64,000 bases of DNA. Origin: Alloacidobacterium dinghuense. Lineage in GTDB: Bacteria > Acidobacteriota > Terriglobia > Terriglobales > Acidobacteriaceae. This document shows positions 18,423-28,030 of the stretch, piece after piece. Position 1 is the first letter of the stretch; each line of letters begins with the position of its first letter. Under the pieces are notes generated by a model. That model saw only the letters and a list, made by a program, of their open reading frames with translations, was not told the origin of the DNA and made no database searches. The position numbers were made by a program, and so were the translations under genes. Location of the stretch: the NCBI RefSeq assembly GCF_014274465.1, contig NZ_CP060394.1, positions 5,270,001-5,334,000 on the forward strand, given 5' to 3'.

Positions 18423-20366
18423 ATGCGAGAGGTGGGGGATGGGCGTCTTATCGGAAAGCATTGTTCGATAGGAGCCATCCCATACGCTCGAGGCACACAA
18501 TTTCGCATTTGGGCGCCGGTTGCCCGCAACGTTGAGGTCGTAGTCGAGGACAAAGATCTCCGGTACCCACTTGGGGCGGAAGAAGACGGTTACTTCTCCG
18601 GCCTTTTGCAAGAAGTTCGCGTCGGCAGCCTTTATAGATTCAGCCTGGATGGCGGTGAAGCATTTCCTGATCCTGCCTCACGTTACCAGCCCGAAGGGCC
18701 CCATGGACCGTCGCAGATCATCGATCCAGGCTCATATGTTTGGAGCGAAGCTGAAACGCACTGGCTTGGAGTCTCTATCGAAGGACAGGTGCTTTACGAG
18801 CTGCATATTGGAACCTTTACTCCCCAAGGCACTTTTCTTTCAGCGCTTCATGAGTTTTCACGCCTGCGAGACCTTGGGATCACACTTTTGGAATGTATGC
18901 CGTTGGCTGAGTTTCCCGGCAACGTGGGCTGGGGCTATGATGGCGTCGATTTATTCGCTCCCTTTCACCATTACGGCCACCCCGACGATCTCCGTCGAAT
19001 GATAGACGCAGCTCATCAGCTTGGACTCGGCGTGATCCTCGACGTGGTGTATAACCATCTGGGCCCGGACGGCAATTACCTCGGCAAGTATTCCAATCAT
19101 TACTTCTCAGACAAGAACACTGAGTGGGGAAACGCCATCAACTTTGATGGAGAAAACAGCAAACCAGTGCGCGACTTTTTCTTAGCCAACGTCACTCATT
19201 GGATCGATGAATATCATTTTGACGGCCTCCGGTTGGACGCTACACAATCGATTCATGACACTGGATCGCACGGGATCCATATCATTGCAGAGATTGGCGA
19301 TTGTGTCCGTGCATCGGCAAATGGACGCAAGACCATTGTCCTTGCAGAAAACGAGCCGCAAGATGCGTGCCTCATCCGCAGCGTCGAGCAGAACGGCTAC
19401 GGCCTTGATGCCGTGTGGAACGACGACTTCCACCACAGCGCTGTTGTCGCGGTCACTGGTCGGCGTGAGGCTTATTTCAGCGACCATCTCGGGCATCCCC
19501 AGGAGTTTATCTCCGCTGCCAAATACGGCTATCTATATCAGGGCCAATACTATTCTTGGCAGCAGCATCCACGTGGCACGTCGAGTCTCGATGTCGGTGC
19601 CAAAGCTTTCATCACCTTCCTGGAAAATCATGACCAGATAGCTAACTTCGGTAGATCACAACGCCTTCGGCTTCTTTCGAGCCCTTCGCGCTATCGAGCC
19701 ATGACGGGACTCTGGCTGCTTAGTCCTGGTACACCAATGTTTTTTCAGGGTCAGGAGTATGGCGCGCAGACGCCCTTTCATTACTTTGTCGGCCACGCTG
19801 GCGAACTTGCAGCCGCGGTCACTCGAGGACGCGGAAGTTTCATGCTCCAGTTTGCAACTCAGGACACACCTGAAATGAAGATCTGCGTTGCTAGTCCTGA
19901 GGATCCTGAAACATTCCGACAATCACAGCTCGATCCGGCCGAGCAGGAGCGGCATCCTGAAATCGTGCAGCTTCACATCGATCTGCTTGCTTTACGCCGT
20001 ACTGATCCCGTACTTAGCCGCAGAGATTGCCGTGTCGATGGGGCCGTCCTTGGGCAAGGCTGTTTCGTTCTTCGCTATCTCACTTCCAGTCGCGAAGATC
20101 GTCTCCTACTCGTCAACTTTGGTGTCGGCCTCGACTTACCACACCTTCCAGAACCTTTGACTGCTCCACCCGCTGGCTGTGAATGGCGAGTTCAATGGTC
20201 CAGCGAATGGCCAGTATACGGAGGTTGTGGATCGTATGCTCCGGATCGTTTTGGACCATGGCACATTACCGGCGAAAGCACCCAACTCCTCGTGCCTGTG
20301 AAAACCAGCGCCCCATTTAGTCCCGAATCTCCGAAGTCCGGCTTTACGGGTTCAGATGCCAACTAA
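18423..20366 (+). CDS. treZ: Malto-oligosyltrehalose trehalohydrolase
   Basis: 647 residues, GH13 family with an N-terminal CBM48-like domain (TQFRIWAPVARNVEVVVED). The catalytic barrel shows ILDVVYNHLGPDGNYL, nucleophile Asp in FDGLRLDATQSIHD, acid Glu in IVLAENEPQD and ENHDQIANFG. The order of motifs and length fit TreZ, which releases trehalose from maltooligosyltrehalose. Its usual partner, maltooligosyltrehalose synthase (TreY), is not in the window. The debranching enzyme follows after 55 bases, so a shared transcript for glycogen-to-trehalose conversion is likely. Confidence 0.9.
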   Translation: MREVGDGRLIGKHCSIGAIPYARGTQFRIWAPVARNVEVVVEDKDLRYPLGAEEDGYFSGLLQEVRVGSLYRFSLDGGEAFPDPASRYQPEGPHGPSQIIDPGSYVWSEAETHWLGVSIEGQVLYELHIGTFTPQGTFLSALHEFSRLRDLGITLLECMPLAEFPGNVGWGYDGVDLFAPFHHYGHPDDLRRMIDAAHQLGLGVILDVVYNHLGPDGNYLGKYSNHYFSDKNTEWGNAINFDGENSKPVRDFFLANVTHWIDEYHFDGLRLDATQSIHDTGSHGIHIIAEIGDCVRASANGRKTIVLAENEPQDACLIRSVEQNGYGLDAVWNDDFHHSAVVAVTGRREAYFSDHLGHPQEFISAAKYGYLYQGQYYSWQQHPRGTSSLDVGAKAFITFLENHDQIANFGRSQRLRLLSSPSRYRAMTGLWLLSPGTPMFFQGQEYGAQTPFHYFVGHAGELAAAVTRGRGSFMLQFATQDTPEMKICVASPEDPETFRQSQLDPAEQERHPEIVQLHIDLLALRRTDPVLSRRDCRVDGAVLGQGCFVLRYLTSSREDRLLLVNFGVGLDLPHLPEPLTAPPAGCEWRVQWSSEWPVYGGCGSYAPDRFGPWHITGESTQLLVPVKTSAPFSPESPKSGFTGSDAN

Positions 20367-20421
20367 GAACAGATTGCATATGGGTCGCGGCCTGTACCCA
20401 AGAAATGAGTAGAGGAGAAAA

Positions 20422-22488
20422 ATGGATATCTTTCGCACCCCACAACTTGTCCGACACATCGAAGTCGATCAAACTTCCGCCGAACTCGACCGTGAGTGGA
20501 TTGTGACAAATGGCCTGGGGGGTTACGCGTCTGGAACGATTGCAGGTCTGAATACGCGGCGCTTCCACGGTTGGCTGATTGCTGCGTTGCCAGCACCCCA
20601 TGGGCGCATGATGATGATGAATCAGATCGCTGAGACACTTCGCATCGACGATCGCACTTACCAACTGACCGCAGATAATCTTAGCCTCGCAACGCAGACG
20701 GATACCGTTAGTCCGTTTTTGAAGAGCTTCCGTCTGGAAATTGGCTTGCCCGTGTTTACCTACGCTTCGGACGAGTTCACTCTCGAAAAGCGTCTCTGCA
20801 TGGTGCACGCGCAGAACACAACATACATCACCTATCGCTTGTTGAAAGGCAAAGCAGCGCAGTTGGAATTGTGCCCCGCTATCGACATCCGTCCTCATGA
20901 AGGATCACTCGCCGGTCCAAGGCACGAGGACTACCGTTTCAGCGCTGTCTCGGCGGGGTATGAGCTTTCGGTGGCTGGCGATCTACCACCGCTCTGTCTT
21001 GCATGGCGAGGTGAAGGCACTTCGTTTCGTCTCATGCTCGAACAGGTGACAGAACTCCGCTATCGCATCGAGCAAAGCCGCGGCTACGACTGGAAGGGAA
21101 ATCTATGGAGCCCGGGCTGTTTTTCTGTCGACCTTACAGAGAGTTCCAGCGCTTCGTTGGTGATTTCCACCGAAAAATGGGAGCATGTCAACGCTCTTAG
21201 TCCAGAGAATGCTTTTGCTGCAGAAACCGAACGGCGGCGGCGCTTGCTTCGTACTGCGCCGAAGGAAGCGCGCTCTGGACTGGCAGCGGAACTTGTGCTC
21301 GCAGCGGACCAGTTTCTTATCAGTCCCGTCGGGCGCACAGCGGAAACGGTCCAGGCCCACAGCATTGGCGATGAAGTTCGCACCGCCATAGCCGGATACC
21401 ATTGGTTTACCGACTGGGGCCGTGACACGATGATCTCGCTCGAAGGCCTCACCATCGCCACGGGACGCACCCATGAAGGCGAATACATTCTTCGCAGCTT
21501 TGCCAAGTACATACGCGATGGCCTGATTCCCAATATGTTTCCGGAAGGAAAGATTTCCGGCCTTTATAACACCGCCGACGCGAGCCTTTGGTTCTTCCAT
21601 GCTGCCGACCGCTATATTCGTGCGACCGACGACAGTGAGACTCTCGAGGTTCTTCTGCCCAGGTTACTCGACATCGTCGAGTGGCACCAGAAAGGAACAT
21701 CCTTCGGCATCGGTGTAGATCCGGCTGATGGCCTCCTTCACCAAGGCGCGCCCGGTCTCCAACTCACATGGATGGATGCGAAGGTCGACGACTGGGTCGT
21801 GACCCCTCGCCGTGGCAAGGCTGTCGAGATCAATGCCCTCTGGTATAACGCTCTGTGCGTCACTGCACGCTGGCTTGAGATGGTAGGCGATGCGGGCCGC
21901 GCCAAACAGCTCTCGAACGCCGCTGCCAAGGTCTATGAAAGCTTCAATGTCCGTTTCTGGTCATCTCAGCTCGGTTATTGTTATGACGTTGTGGATCAGG
22001 AGGGCGGCGGGAATGACTCTTCTCTTCGTCCCAATCAGGTACTCAGCATCTCGCTTCCTCATGCCGTGCTTGCAGAGGATAAGTGGAAGCCCGTCCTAAG
22101 TGTCGTTCGTGAGCAGTTGCTCACCCCATTTGGACTCCGCTCGCTCGCACCGAGTGATCCCGATTTCAAAGCTCGCTATGATGGGGACCTTCGCGCACGT
22201 GATGCCGCATATCACCAGGGTACGGTCTGGGCCTGGCTTATCGGCCCTTTCTTCGATGCATGGCTTCGCGCCAATCCCGGCGATTGGGAGACCGCAGAGG
22301 CGCTACTCGCGAGCTTTGATACGGAGATGAGCGAAGCAGGGATCGGTACCATCAGCGAGATCTTCGATGCCGAATCTCCGTTCACTGCTCGCGGCTGTAT
22401 CGCTCAAGCCTGGAGCGTCGCGGAAGTTCTGCGTTGTGAACTGAGTCTGCGTGCTGGCCGACAATGCGGGCCCATCCACAACAGCTAA
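20422..22488 (+). CDS. Amylo-alpha-1,6-glucosidase / glycogen debranching enzyme
   Basis: 688 residues with AGGAGAAAA directly before the ATG. N-terminal GDE domain (REWIVTNGLGGYASGTIAG, NTRRFHGWLIAAL), then an alpha/alpha toroid C-terminal domain with WFTDWGRDTMISLEGL, DASLWFFHA and EIFDAESPFTARGCIAQAW. These features define the GH133-type debranching enzymes that hydrolyse alpha-1,6 branches in glycogen. With treZ upstream and the treS-like gene downstream it forms a glycogen/trehalose cluster. Confidence 0.92.
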   Translation: MDIFRTPQLVRHIEVDQTSAELDREWIVTNGLGGYASGTIAGLNTRRFHGWLIAALPAPHGRMMMMNQIAETLRIDDRTYQLTADNLSLATQTDTVSPFLKSFRLEIGLPVFTYASDEFTLEKRLCMVHAQNTTYITYRLLKGKAAQLELCPAIDIRPHEGSLAGPRHEDYRFSAVSAGYELSVAGDLPPLCLAWRGEGTSFRLMLEQVTELRYRIEQSRGYDWKGNLWSPGCFSVDLTESSSASLVISTEKWEHVNALSPENAFAAETERRRRLLRTAPKEARSGLAAELVLAADQFLISPVGRTAETVQAHSIGDEVRTAIAGYHWFTDWGRDTMISLEGLTIATGRTHEGEYILRSFAKYIRDGLIPNMFPEGKISGLYNTADASLWFFHAADRYIRATDDSETLEVLLPRLLDIVEWHQKGTSFGIGVDPADGLLHQGAPGLQLTWMDAKVDDWVVTPRRGKAVEINALWYNALCVTARWLEMVGDAGRAKQLSNAAAKVYESFNVRFWSSQLGYCYDVVDQEGGGNDSSLRPNQVLSISLPHAVLAEDKWKPVLSVVREQLLTPFGLRSLAPSDPDFKARYDGDLRARDAAYHQGTVWAWLIGPFFDAWLRANPGDWETAEALLASFDTEMSEAGIGTISEIFDAESPFTARGCIAQAWSVAEVLRCELSLRAGRQCGPIHNS

Positions 22489-22788
22489 ACACTCTTCATC
22501 GTCCTCACTTCCAAAGGCAATTTCGTTCGGCTATGCTGAGATCCAATTGCAGTCCCTTTCACCAGATTCTGCCAGCGGCATTCAAAGAACACTGTCACCT
22601 TACCTCCGCTATACGTCCGAAGGCGGCATCCCGCCTTGGATGCGCGTATCTCTTTATTTCTCACACTCGGTTTAGAGCCTCCGAAGACGGAGCCAACTCA
22701 TGGCGAGTCTTAATCGGGGCACATTAGATAACCACATTCCTACTGTGGCAATCCAACATGCAACGACGAACTTCGATCTGGAGGCCCC
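22489..22788. other. Non-coding stretch
   Basis: About 300 bases between the debranching enzyme and a small gene. I see no gene, terminator or clear repeat. Confidence 0.4.
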
Positions 22789-23022
22789 ATGGAAAGGCCG
22801 AACGAATACAAGATAGAGTATGTAGCGGTTCAGGATGTCCCATATCAAGCTCCCGACCCTGCCTCAAAAGGTACTCACGCGGGTCAGGGCGTTTGCCATG
22901 AAGGCAGAGTGGTCTGGCTTGCAAAGGAGATTCCTGCCAGCACTTCCGAATCTGAGGTGACCGCGTGGGTAGAAGGTGCGGGCATCGTTACCCTCAAGCC
23001 ACGATTTCTGAGGCCCTGTTGA
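22789..23022 (+). CDS. Small hypothetical protein
   Basis: 77 residues with GGAGG four bases before the ATG. The protein is soluble, with a compact beta-rich pattern (YKIEYVAVQDVPYQ, GRVVWLAKEIPA, WVEGAGIVTLKPRFL) and two Cys. No recognised domain. The HhH lipoprotein gene follows after about 75 bases. Confidence 0.55.
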   Translation: MERPNEYKIEYVAVQDVPYQAPDPASKGTHAGQGVCHEGRVVWLAKEIPASTSESEVTAWVEGAGIVTLKPRFLRPC

Positions 23023-23096
23023 CGAAGATTCTAAGTATTATGATCGGCCCGTCGAGGGGCGAACATCGGAGGGTCGTCCGTGTTGACCACAGAAAT

Positions 23097-23459
23097 ATGC
23101 ATCCGAAGGGCATGAAAGCAAGCTTGACTTCGTTAGTTTGTACCCTCTTGCTCTCTGGGTGCTTTGATTCGAACAATACCCGTTCTCTTCAGCAGCACAC
23201 TGCTGATGCGACCGCGGCGGCTAAACGCGACGCAGGGGCGATTGCAAGAGGCGTAGTTGAGGGACTAACCCGAAAGGGACTGACAGATATCAATACCGCT
23301 TCCGCCCAAGATCTGGAAAAGCTGCCGGATGTGACTGCGGCAGAGGCGCAGGGCATCATTGCTGGAAGACCGTATGAGAATACTTCTCAATTGGTGAAGA
23401 GGCATATCCTTTCCAGAGCCCATTACAACAAGATTCAAGCGCAGATTGGCGTGAAATAA
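23097..23459 (+). CDS. HhH (ComEA-like) lipoprotein
   Basis: 120 residues from ATG 23097 (ATG 23112 also possible). A signal peptide ends in lipobox LLLSGC, so it is probably a membrane-anchored lipoprotein. After an Ala/Asp-rich linker comes a helix-hairpin-helix domain: TDINTASAQDLEKLPDVTAA then IIAGRPYENTSQLVKRHILS. This is the ComEA/T2SK-like fold, which can bind DNA nonspecifically. A role in DNA uptake is possible, but small HhH lipoproteins of this kind are also common near stress genes. Confidence 0.72.
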   Translation: MHPKGMKASLTSLVCTLLLSGCFDSNNTRSLQQHTADATAAAKRDAGAIARGVVEGLTRKGLTDINTASAQDLEKLPDVTAAEAQGIIAGRPYENTSQLVKRHILSRAHYNKIQAQIGVK

Positions 23460-23550
23460 CAATTGCATATATAGGACCACACGGCCTTCTACGAGCAATC
23501 GTCCATATCTGTGATCCGTAAGCATAACTTTTAGTATCTGAGGAGGTCGA

Positions 23551-23650
23551 ATGGCCAAGTCGGTGAAAGAAGAAAGCCACCAGAAAGATTGAGAGAGCCG
23601 TCAGAACGGCTGTGTGCAAGCAGGTCTCTCAGGTGTCGCTCCGTTTTAGT
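23551..23650 (+). pseudogene. Frameshifted paralogue of the Lys-rich small protein
   Basis: A strong AGGAGGTCGA precedes ATG 23551, but the frame stops after 13 codons (TGA 23590). Removing one base near 23569 continues the protein as KKKATRKIERAVRTAV and then KQVSQ, close to the Lys-rich protein at 16278-16514. The similarity is lost by the stop near 23650, which lies within the end of the convergent TreS-like gene. Confidence 0.55.
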
Positions 23651-25293
23651 AGATAATCCAAGCCGCAGACGCGGTACCACCGATAGCCATACGGCTCGAC
23701 CAGGATGTGATGGGGGGCACCCTTCTCAGCGCGGCTGTGATCGTCGGACAGAAGATTGGCCAAGATGCAGTCTGCTTCGCCCTCTCTCTTCAACGCAAGG
23801 CGCACCTCTCGCGGCTCAGAACTGAGATTGTGCACAAACAATACCGAATTGTTCCGCCAGTCATACCGCATTGCCAAAACTTGTGGTGTTCCCGTGGATA
23901 TAAATGAAAAGTCACCCCAGCCGATCTCGGGGACCTCTTTGCGCATGCGAATGGTGCGTTCCATCCAGTTAAGCAGCGAATTGGGATCGCGGCGTTGTGC
24001 AGCTACGTTGACATGCTGGAAGCCATACGGGCCTACGCTGATTGTTGGCAGAATTGGCTTGTCGTTCTTAGTAAATCCGGCATGAGGCTCCGTTGACCAT
24101 TGCATCGGTGTCCGAGCACAGTTTCGTTCGGGAAGATGAAGGTCATCGCCCATCCCGATCTCGTCGCCATAACGAATTACTGGCGTGCCTGGCAGCGTCA
24201 TCATGAGGCTATATGCCAGTTCGAGTCTCCTCCTATCGCCCTGCAACATAGGTGCTAGGCGACGGCGAATCCCTCTCCCATACAACTGCATGTCCAGATC
24301 CGCGCCGAATGCAGCGAAGACGGTTTCACGGTCTGCTTCATTGAGGCGTCCAAGATCCAGTTCATCGTGATTGCGGAGAAATTGTCCCCATTGAGCGGTC
24401 GCGGGACGGCTCTTTGTGGCACGCATCGCTTTTACCAGTGGCCGAGAATCGCTAGTTGCCAGTGCGAGAAAAAGATTTTGATTGACTTCAAAATTGAACA
24501 TCATCTGCAACCGTTCACCGGCACCGCCAAAATACTCCATGTCAGTATCGGGCAGTACATTTGCCTCGCCCAGGATGATCGCCTCCCCCTCTCGCCAATT
24601 AAGGAACTGAGTGAAGCCTCGAAGCATTTCATATTGCTCTTTGGGCCTCGCAATCTCAGGGCCCTTTTCCGCGATAACAAATGGTACGGCGTCCATCCGA
24701 AAGCCTGAAACTCCCAGTTGCAGCCAGAAGCCCATGATCTTGAGAATCTCCGCTTGGACTTTTGGGTTCGCAGTGTTCAGGTCAGGCTGAAAATCATAGA
24801 ACCGATGGAAGTAATAGGCCTTAGCAGTTTGATCATGGGTCCATGTGGATTTCTGCACGCCGGGGAAGACCATTCCGGAGGCAGCATTCCGGGGTTTCTT
24901 TTTCGACCAGACGTACCATTCACGATATTTCGACTTCGGATCACGCCGTGCCTCTTTGAACCAGGGATGTTCGTTCGATGTGTGGTTTACAACCAGATCA
25001 ATGAGCAGGCGCATACCTCGCTGCCGGCATCCGTGTGCAAACTCTACGAAGTCTCCGAGAGTGCCATATCTTGAATCCACGCCGTAATAATCGACAATAT
25101 CGTATCCGTCATCTTTAAAGGGCGATGGCTGAAATGGCATAAGCCATAGGGCGGTCACGCCGATGCCCTGAAGATAATCGAGGCGGCGCGTCAGGCCTTG
25201 AAAATCACCAATACCATCTCCATTTGCATCCATATAGGTTGCGACAGAGAGGCAGTATATAACCGCGTTTTTATACCAAAGATCGTTAATCAT
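23629..25293 (-). CDS. Trehalose synthase / alpha-amylase family protein (TreS-like)
   Basis: 554 residues starting at ATG 25293; the longer GTG start at 25329 lacks support. GH13_16 pattern: LWYKNAVIYCLSVATYMD, DGIGDFQGLTRRLDYL, LLIDLVVNHTSNEHPWF, nucleophile Asp in GFRMDAVPFV, acid Glu in IILGEANVLP and LRNHDELDLGRL. TreS interconverts maltose and trehalose. It lacks the C-terminal maltokinase domain of fused forms. Some acidobacterial members are annotated only as alpha-amylases, so the exact reaction is not certain. It is convergent with treZ, the debranching gene and the small genes after them. Confidence 0.85.
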   Translation of the reverse strand: MINDLWYKNAVIYCLSVATYMDANGDGIGDFQGLTRRLDYLQGIGVTALWLMPFQPSPFKDDGYDIVDYYGVDSRYGTLGDFVEFAHGCRQRGMRLLIDLVVNHTSNEHPWFKEARRDPKSKYREWYVWSKKKPRNAASGMVFPGVQKSTWTHDQTAKAYYFHRFYDFQPDLNTANPKVQAEILKIMGFWLQLGVSGFRMDAVPFVIAEKGPEIARPKEQYEMLRGFTQFLNWREGEAIILGEANVLPDTDMEYFGGAGERLQMMFNFEVNQNLFLALATSDSRPLVKAMRATKSRPATAQWGQFLRNHDELDLGRLNEADRETVFAAFGADLDMQLYGRGIRRRLAPMLQGDRRRLELAYSLMMTLPGTPVIRYGDEIGMGDDLHLPERNCARTPMQWSTEPHAGFTKNDKPILPTISVGPYGFQHVNVAAQRRDPNSLLNWMERTIRMRKEVPEIGWGDFSFISTGTPQVLAMRYDWRNNSVLFVHNLSSEPREVRLALKREGEADCILANLLSDDHSRAEKGAPHHILVEPYGYRWYRVCGLDYLLKRSDT

Positions 25294-25416
25294 GCGACCA
25301 CAGCGCCGGAGACAAACAACAGGAGGCACTATTGGGATGCATGGATTCTAGTTCAGGGAAGAGCGAGAGGAGTTATGATCTGACGGGTCCAGAAGAAAAG
25401 TATGGCCGCCGGTTAG

Positions 25417-26502
25417 AATCAGGAAATCTGGGTCAATGGCAGACATCGCGGATATTTCTATACAGCCCCAACAGGAAGCAGTGCGGCTCCGTATCTCGTA
25501 AACAGCGCAACCGATTGGGTGGGGACAGAACGCATGCACGCGGATCGCTCGGGCAACCAGATTGTCACCTTCTGCAGTCTTCCTTTCGGAGATCAGGTGC
25601 AAAATTGTGTGATTTCCCCAACGAATACGGGCCCTTCCGATCCCACGCTCTTTACCGGCAAAGAACGAGACTCCGAATCCGGCAATGACTACTTCGGGGC
25701 CAGGTATTTTGCATCTTCAATGGGGAGAATGCTGTCGCCTGATCCCGTGGGCGGGAGCCTTGCCAATCCGCAGACGTTGAACAAATACGCCTATGTGCTA
25801 AACAACCCGCTGCGGTACACCGATCCAACCGGCTTGTATGCGTGCGCAGATGACGCGGCGGGTGCAAAGGAGCATTGCACGTCGGATGCTGACAAACGGT
25901 TTGAAGCATCGCGGCAGCATGACTTGCAATCGAAGAATGCTGCGGTTCGCGCAGCAGCGGGAGCTTATGGAGACCCCGGCAATGAAGTTGTAGACGCACG
26001 CGGCGACAAGGTCACAGTGGCTTTTTCTAGCGATGTTGCTAGTAATGGCGAGGGTGGGGTTACACATTCCGTGCTCGATGCCAATGGCAATACGCCGATA
26101 TCGAATTCAACCGTCACGTTTAATCCAAACGACAAAGGAACAGCCTTGGATGCAGACGTCGGTCATGAAGGAAGCCACGTCGAGGACGCTCAAACTATGG
26201 CGGCCAACATCACATTTACAACCACGAGCCTCCACCTGGGGCAGGACATCAGCCAGTACACATCGGAGCAGCGAGCATACGCCATAACGGACTCCATCTA
26301 CAGGTCCGCCAATGAGTCTTACAACGGCTGCGGCAATGCCAACTGCGCACTCGGAGCCGGGTCAAGCCCGATTGGGATACCAGGGCGAGTCGATGCGATA
26401 TTACTCGCAAACCCGGGAATATATAAATCAGCGATTAACGGGAAACCGTTGACTCCAACCAATCAAGGCGCAAACGTGCTGGGTATCGTGGTTCCACACT
26501 GA
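25417..26502 (+). pseudogene. Orphan RHS C-terminal tip with HExxH toxin-like domain
   Basis: Open from 25417 after an in-frame TAG, with no own start; GTG 25519 opens the clean part (327 residues). It contains the RHS-associated core: TGKERDSESGNDYFGARYF, SSMGRMLSPDPVGG and YVLNNPLRYTDPTG (about residues 46-105). Hundreds of upstream RHS residues are missing. After DPTG comes a variable tip of about 220 residues with Cys pairs (ACADDAAGAKEHC, NGCGNANC) and a HEGSH motif at 216-220, matching the HExxH zinc-protease signature. Such tips act as polymorphic toxins when intact; here it is an orphan module. An exported TonB-C-domain gene follows 10 bases later. Confidence 0.7.
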
Positions 26503-26512
26503 GGTTGCGGAT

Positions 26513-27406
26513 ATGAAGGCGCAAAGAAAAATCGTTTGGTTGTTACCGTTGCTGCTTGGTGTGAACATCCAGGTCAGTGCCGCAGCACCGACGCCCGACA
26601 AAGTGCCTCTCTGCGACTTGCAGCGAACAGCTAAGCAAGGAGAGCAGCGGTCAGTTCAAGTTGGGGGGATTTACATCACCGGGTTCGAAGGGAGTGTTCT
26701 TACCGACGCTGCCTGTCCGGATCAAAGCACCTGGGTTGAACTCGACCTTAAATCGACCGCAAACAAAGAGCAGCTACGATCCATGCTGGATACAGCGGGC
26801 AAGGCGGATGTAGTGTTCGAGGGGGAGTTCTACGGACCGGGAATGCCTTCCCCCAACTTGCCGGAAGGTGTCAGAAAGTCGTATCAGCCTGGCTGGGGTC
26901 ATCTCGGGGCGTTCAAAACCAAGTTGGTTGTTCAAGCGATCCAGAGTGTCAAGCCTGTGCCCGCAGATCATCCGGGGAGCGCGGACTTGAGCGGCCAGCT
27001 CCCGATCCTCCAGGAAGCGGCTCTGCCGGTCTACCCACCTATCGGGCGGGCGGCGCGCATCACCGGCAAGGTGGTTGTGGAGTTCACAGTCAGCAACGGG
27101 AAGGTGACGGCTACGGAGGTGAAATCCGGTCCTCGCCTTCTGGCCGGTGGCACGGTCGCCAATCTGCAAACGTGGCAGTTCGCATCCGACGTGAACGGCA
27201 AGTTCACAGTGACGTATACCTACGTCATGTCCGATGAGGAGACGGACAGCCCAACCAACCCCACGGTTGAAATGCTGCCGTCGCTGGATGTGAAGATCAC
27301 GGCGCACCCGGTCAAGCCGATCCCCATGTACAGCGCCCAGGGCGTTCCTGCCACGGACACGTCGTTGCACGAAGCGGGCCATGTGCAGGCCGCTGTCCAG
27401 CCATAG
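26513..27406 (+). CDS. Exported protein with TonB C-terminal-like domain
   Basis: 297 residues, starting 10 bases after the RHS tip. Signal peptide (residues 1-24, ending near VSAAAP). The middle part is beta-rich with two Cys. Residues about 175-240 resemble a TonB C-terminal domain: PIGRAARITGKVVVEFTVS, NGKVTATEVKSGPRLL, NLQTWQF. It lacks a TonB Pro-rich spacer and N-terminal anchor, so it is unlikely to energise a receptor. Its place directly behind the toxin-like tip suggests a periplasmic immunity or partner role, which is inference. Confidence 0.65.
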   Translation: MKAQRKIVWLLPLLLGVNIQVSAAAPTPDKVPLCDLQRTAKQGEQRSVQVGGIYITGFEGSVLTDAACPDQSTWVELDLKSTANKEQLRSMLDTAGKADVVFEGEFYGPGMPSPNLPEGVRKSYQPGWGHLGAFKTKLVVQAIQSVKPVPADHPGSADLSGQLPILQEAALPVYPPIGRAARITGKVVVEFTVSNGKVTATEVKSGPRLLAGGTVANLQTWQFASDVNGKFTVTYTYVMSDEETDSPTNPTVEMLPSLDVKITAHPVKPIPMYSAQGVPATDTSLHEAGHVQAAVQP

Positions 27407-27762
27407 GCTGCCTACAGCCCATCTCCGGCAGCCGTGGCGTACCCGCCGAAGAGCAACGCTGCCTATGGCAGCGGGTTGAGGGTGACACGTCTCACCCAGA
27501 TGGGAGCTGCAGAGTAACTTCGGTTGCTGTGCGGTAACTCAGAGCCGACAAGCAGCGTCTAAAGAAAAAACATGCTCTGGGCGGTCGCGGCCTGGAGCGG
27601 GGCGCACGTTGCTCTCGGTGACAGCAGATGAGCCGACTCGCACACGATCCAGTCAGAAGAGATTTTTCCTTTAGCTGCCCGTCCTGTTAGCCCGAGGCCG
27701 CACGATGCGTCATGCGGCCTTGTGGCGTCTGCCGCCTTGGAATCCCAACGCCAGGGTGCGCG
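27407..27762. other. Non-coding stretch with hairpin
   Basis: No gene is visible over about 355 bases. A 7-bp hairpin GGCCGCA / TGCGGCC (27696-27719, 10-base loop) lies shortly before the mobilization-type remnant. Confidence 0.4.
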
Positions 27763-27956
27763 ATGAAGCGTGAAGTGCGGAGCAAATCGGTAGGCACGAA
27801 AGTCTCGGAGCCGACGTGCGGTTGCTGGAGTCGCGGGCGGAGCGAGCCGGACTGACGCTGTTGGAATGGATGGTAAGGTGCGCCGGTGTGAAGCTGACCC
27901 GCCGAAAACTCTCGCCCCACTTGGCCTCGTGTTACTCGATTTTGCAAGCAAATTGA
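27763..27956 (+). pseudogene. Frameshifted mobilization-type ribbon-helix-helix remnant
   Basis: ATG 27763 starts MKREVRSKSVGTKVSE, the pattern of small ribbon-helix-helix proteins of mobilization (MobC-like) systems. The expected helices follow only after a one-base shift near 27810: ADVRLLESRAERAGLTLLEW then MVRCAG. A compensating frame runs to TGA 27954. The protein is therefore broken. It suggests that this part of the window was once a mobilizable element. Confidence 0.5.
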
Positions 27957-28030
27957 AAGCACAACCGGGCATTCTGGCACTTTCTCCACTTTGCTCACTA
28001 TTTGGAATGTGTAAGTTGCAGATTCTAATA

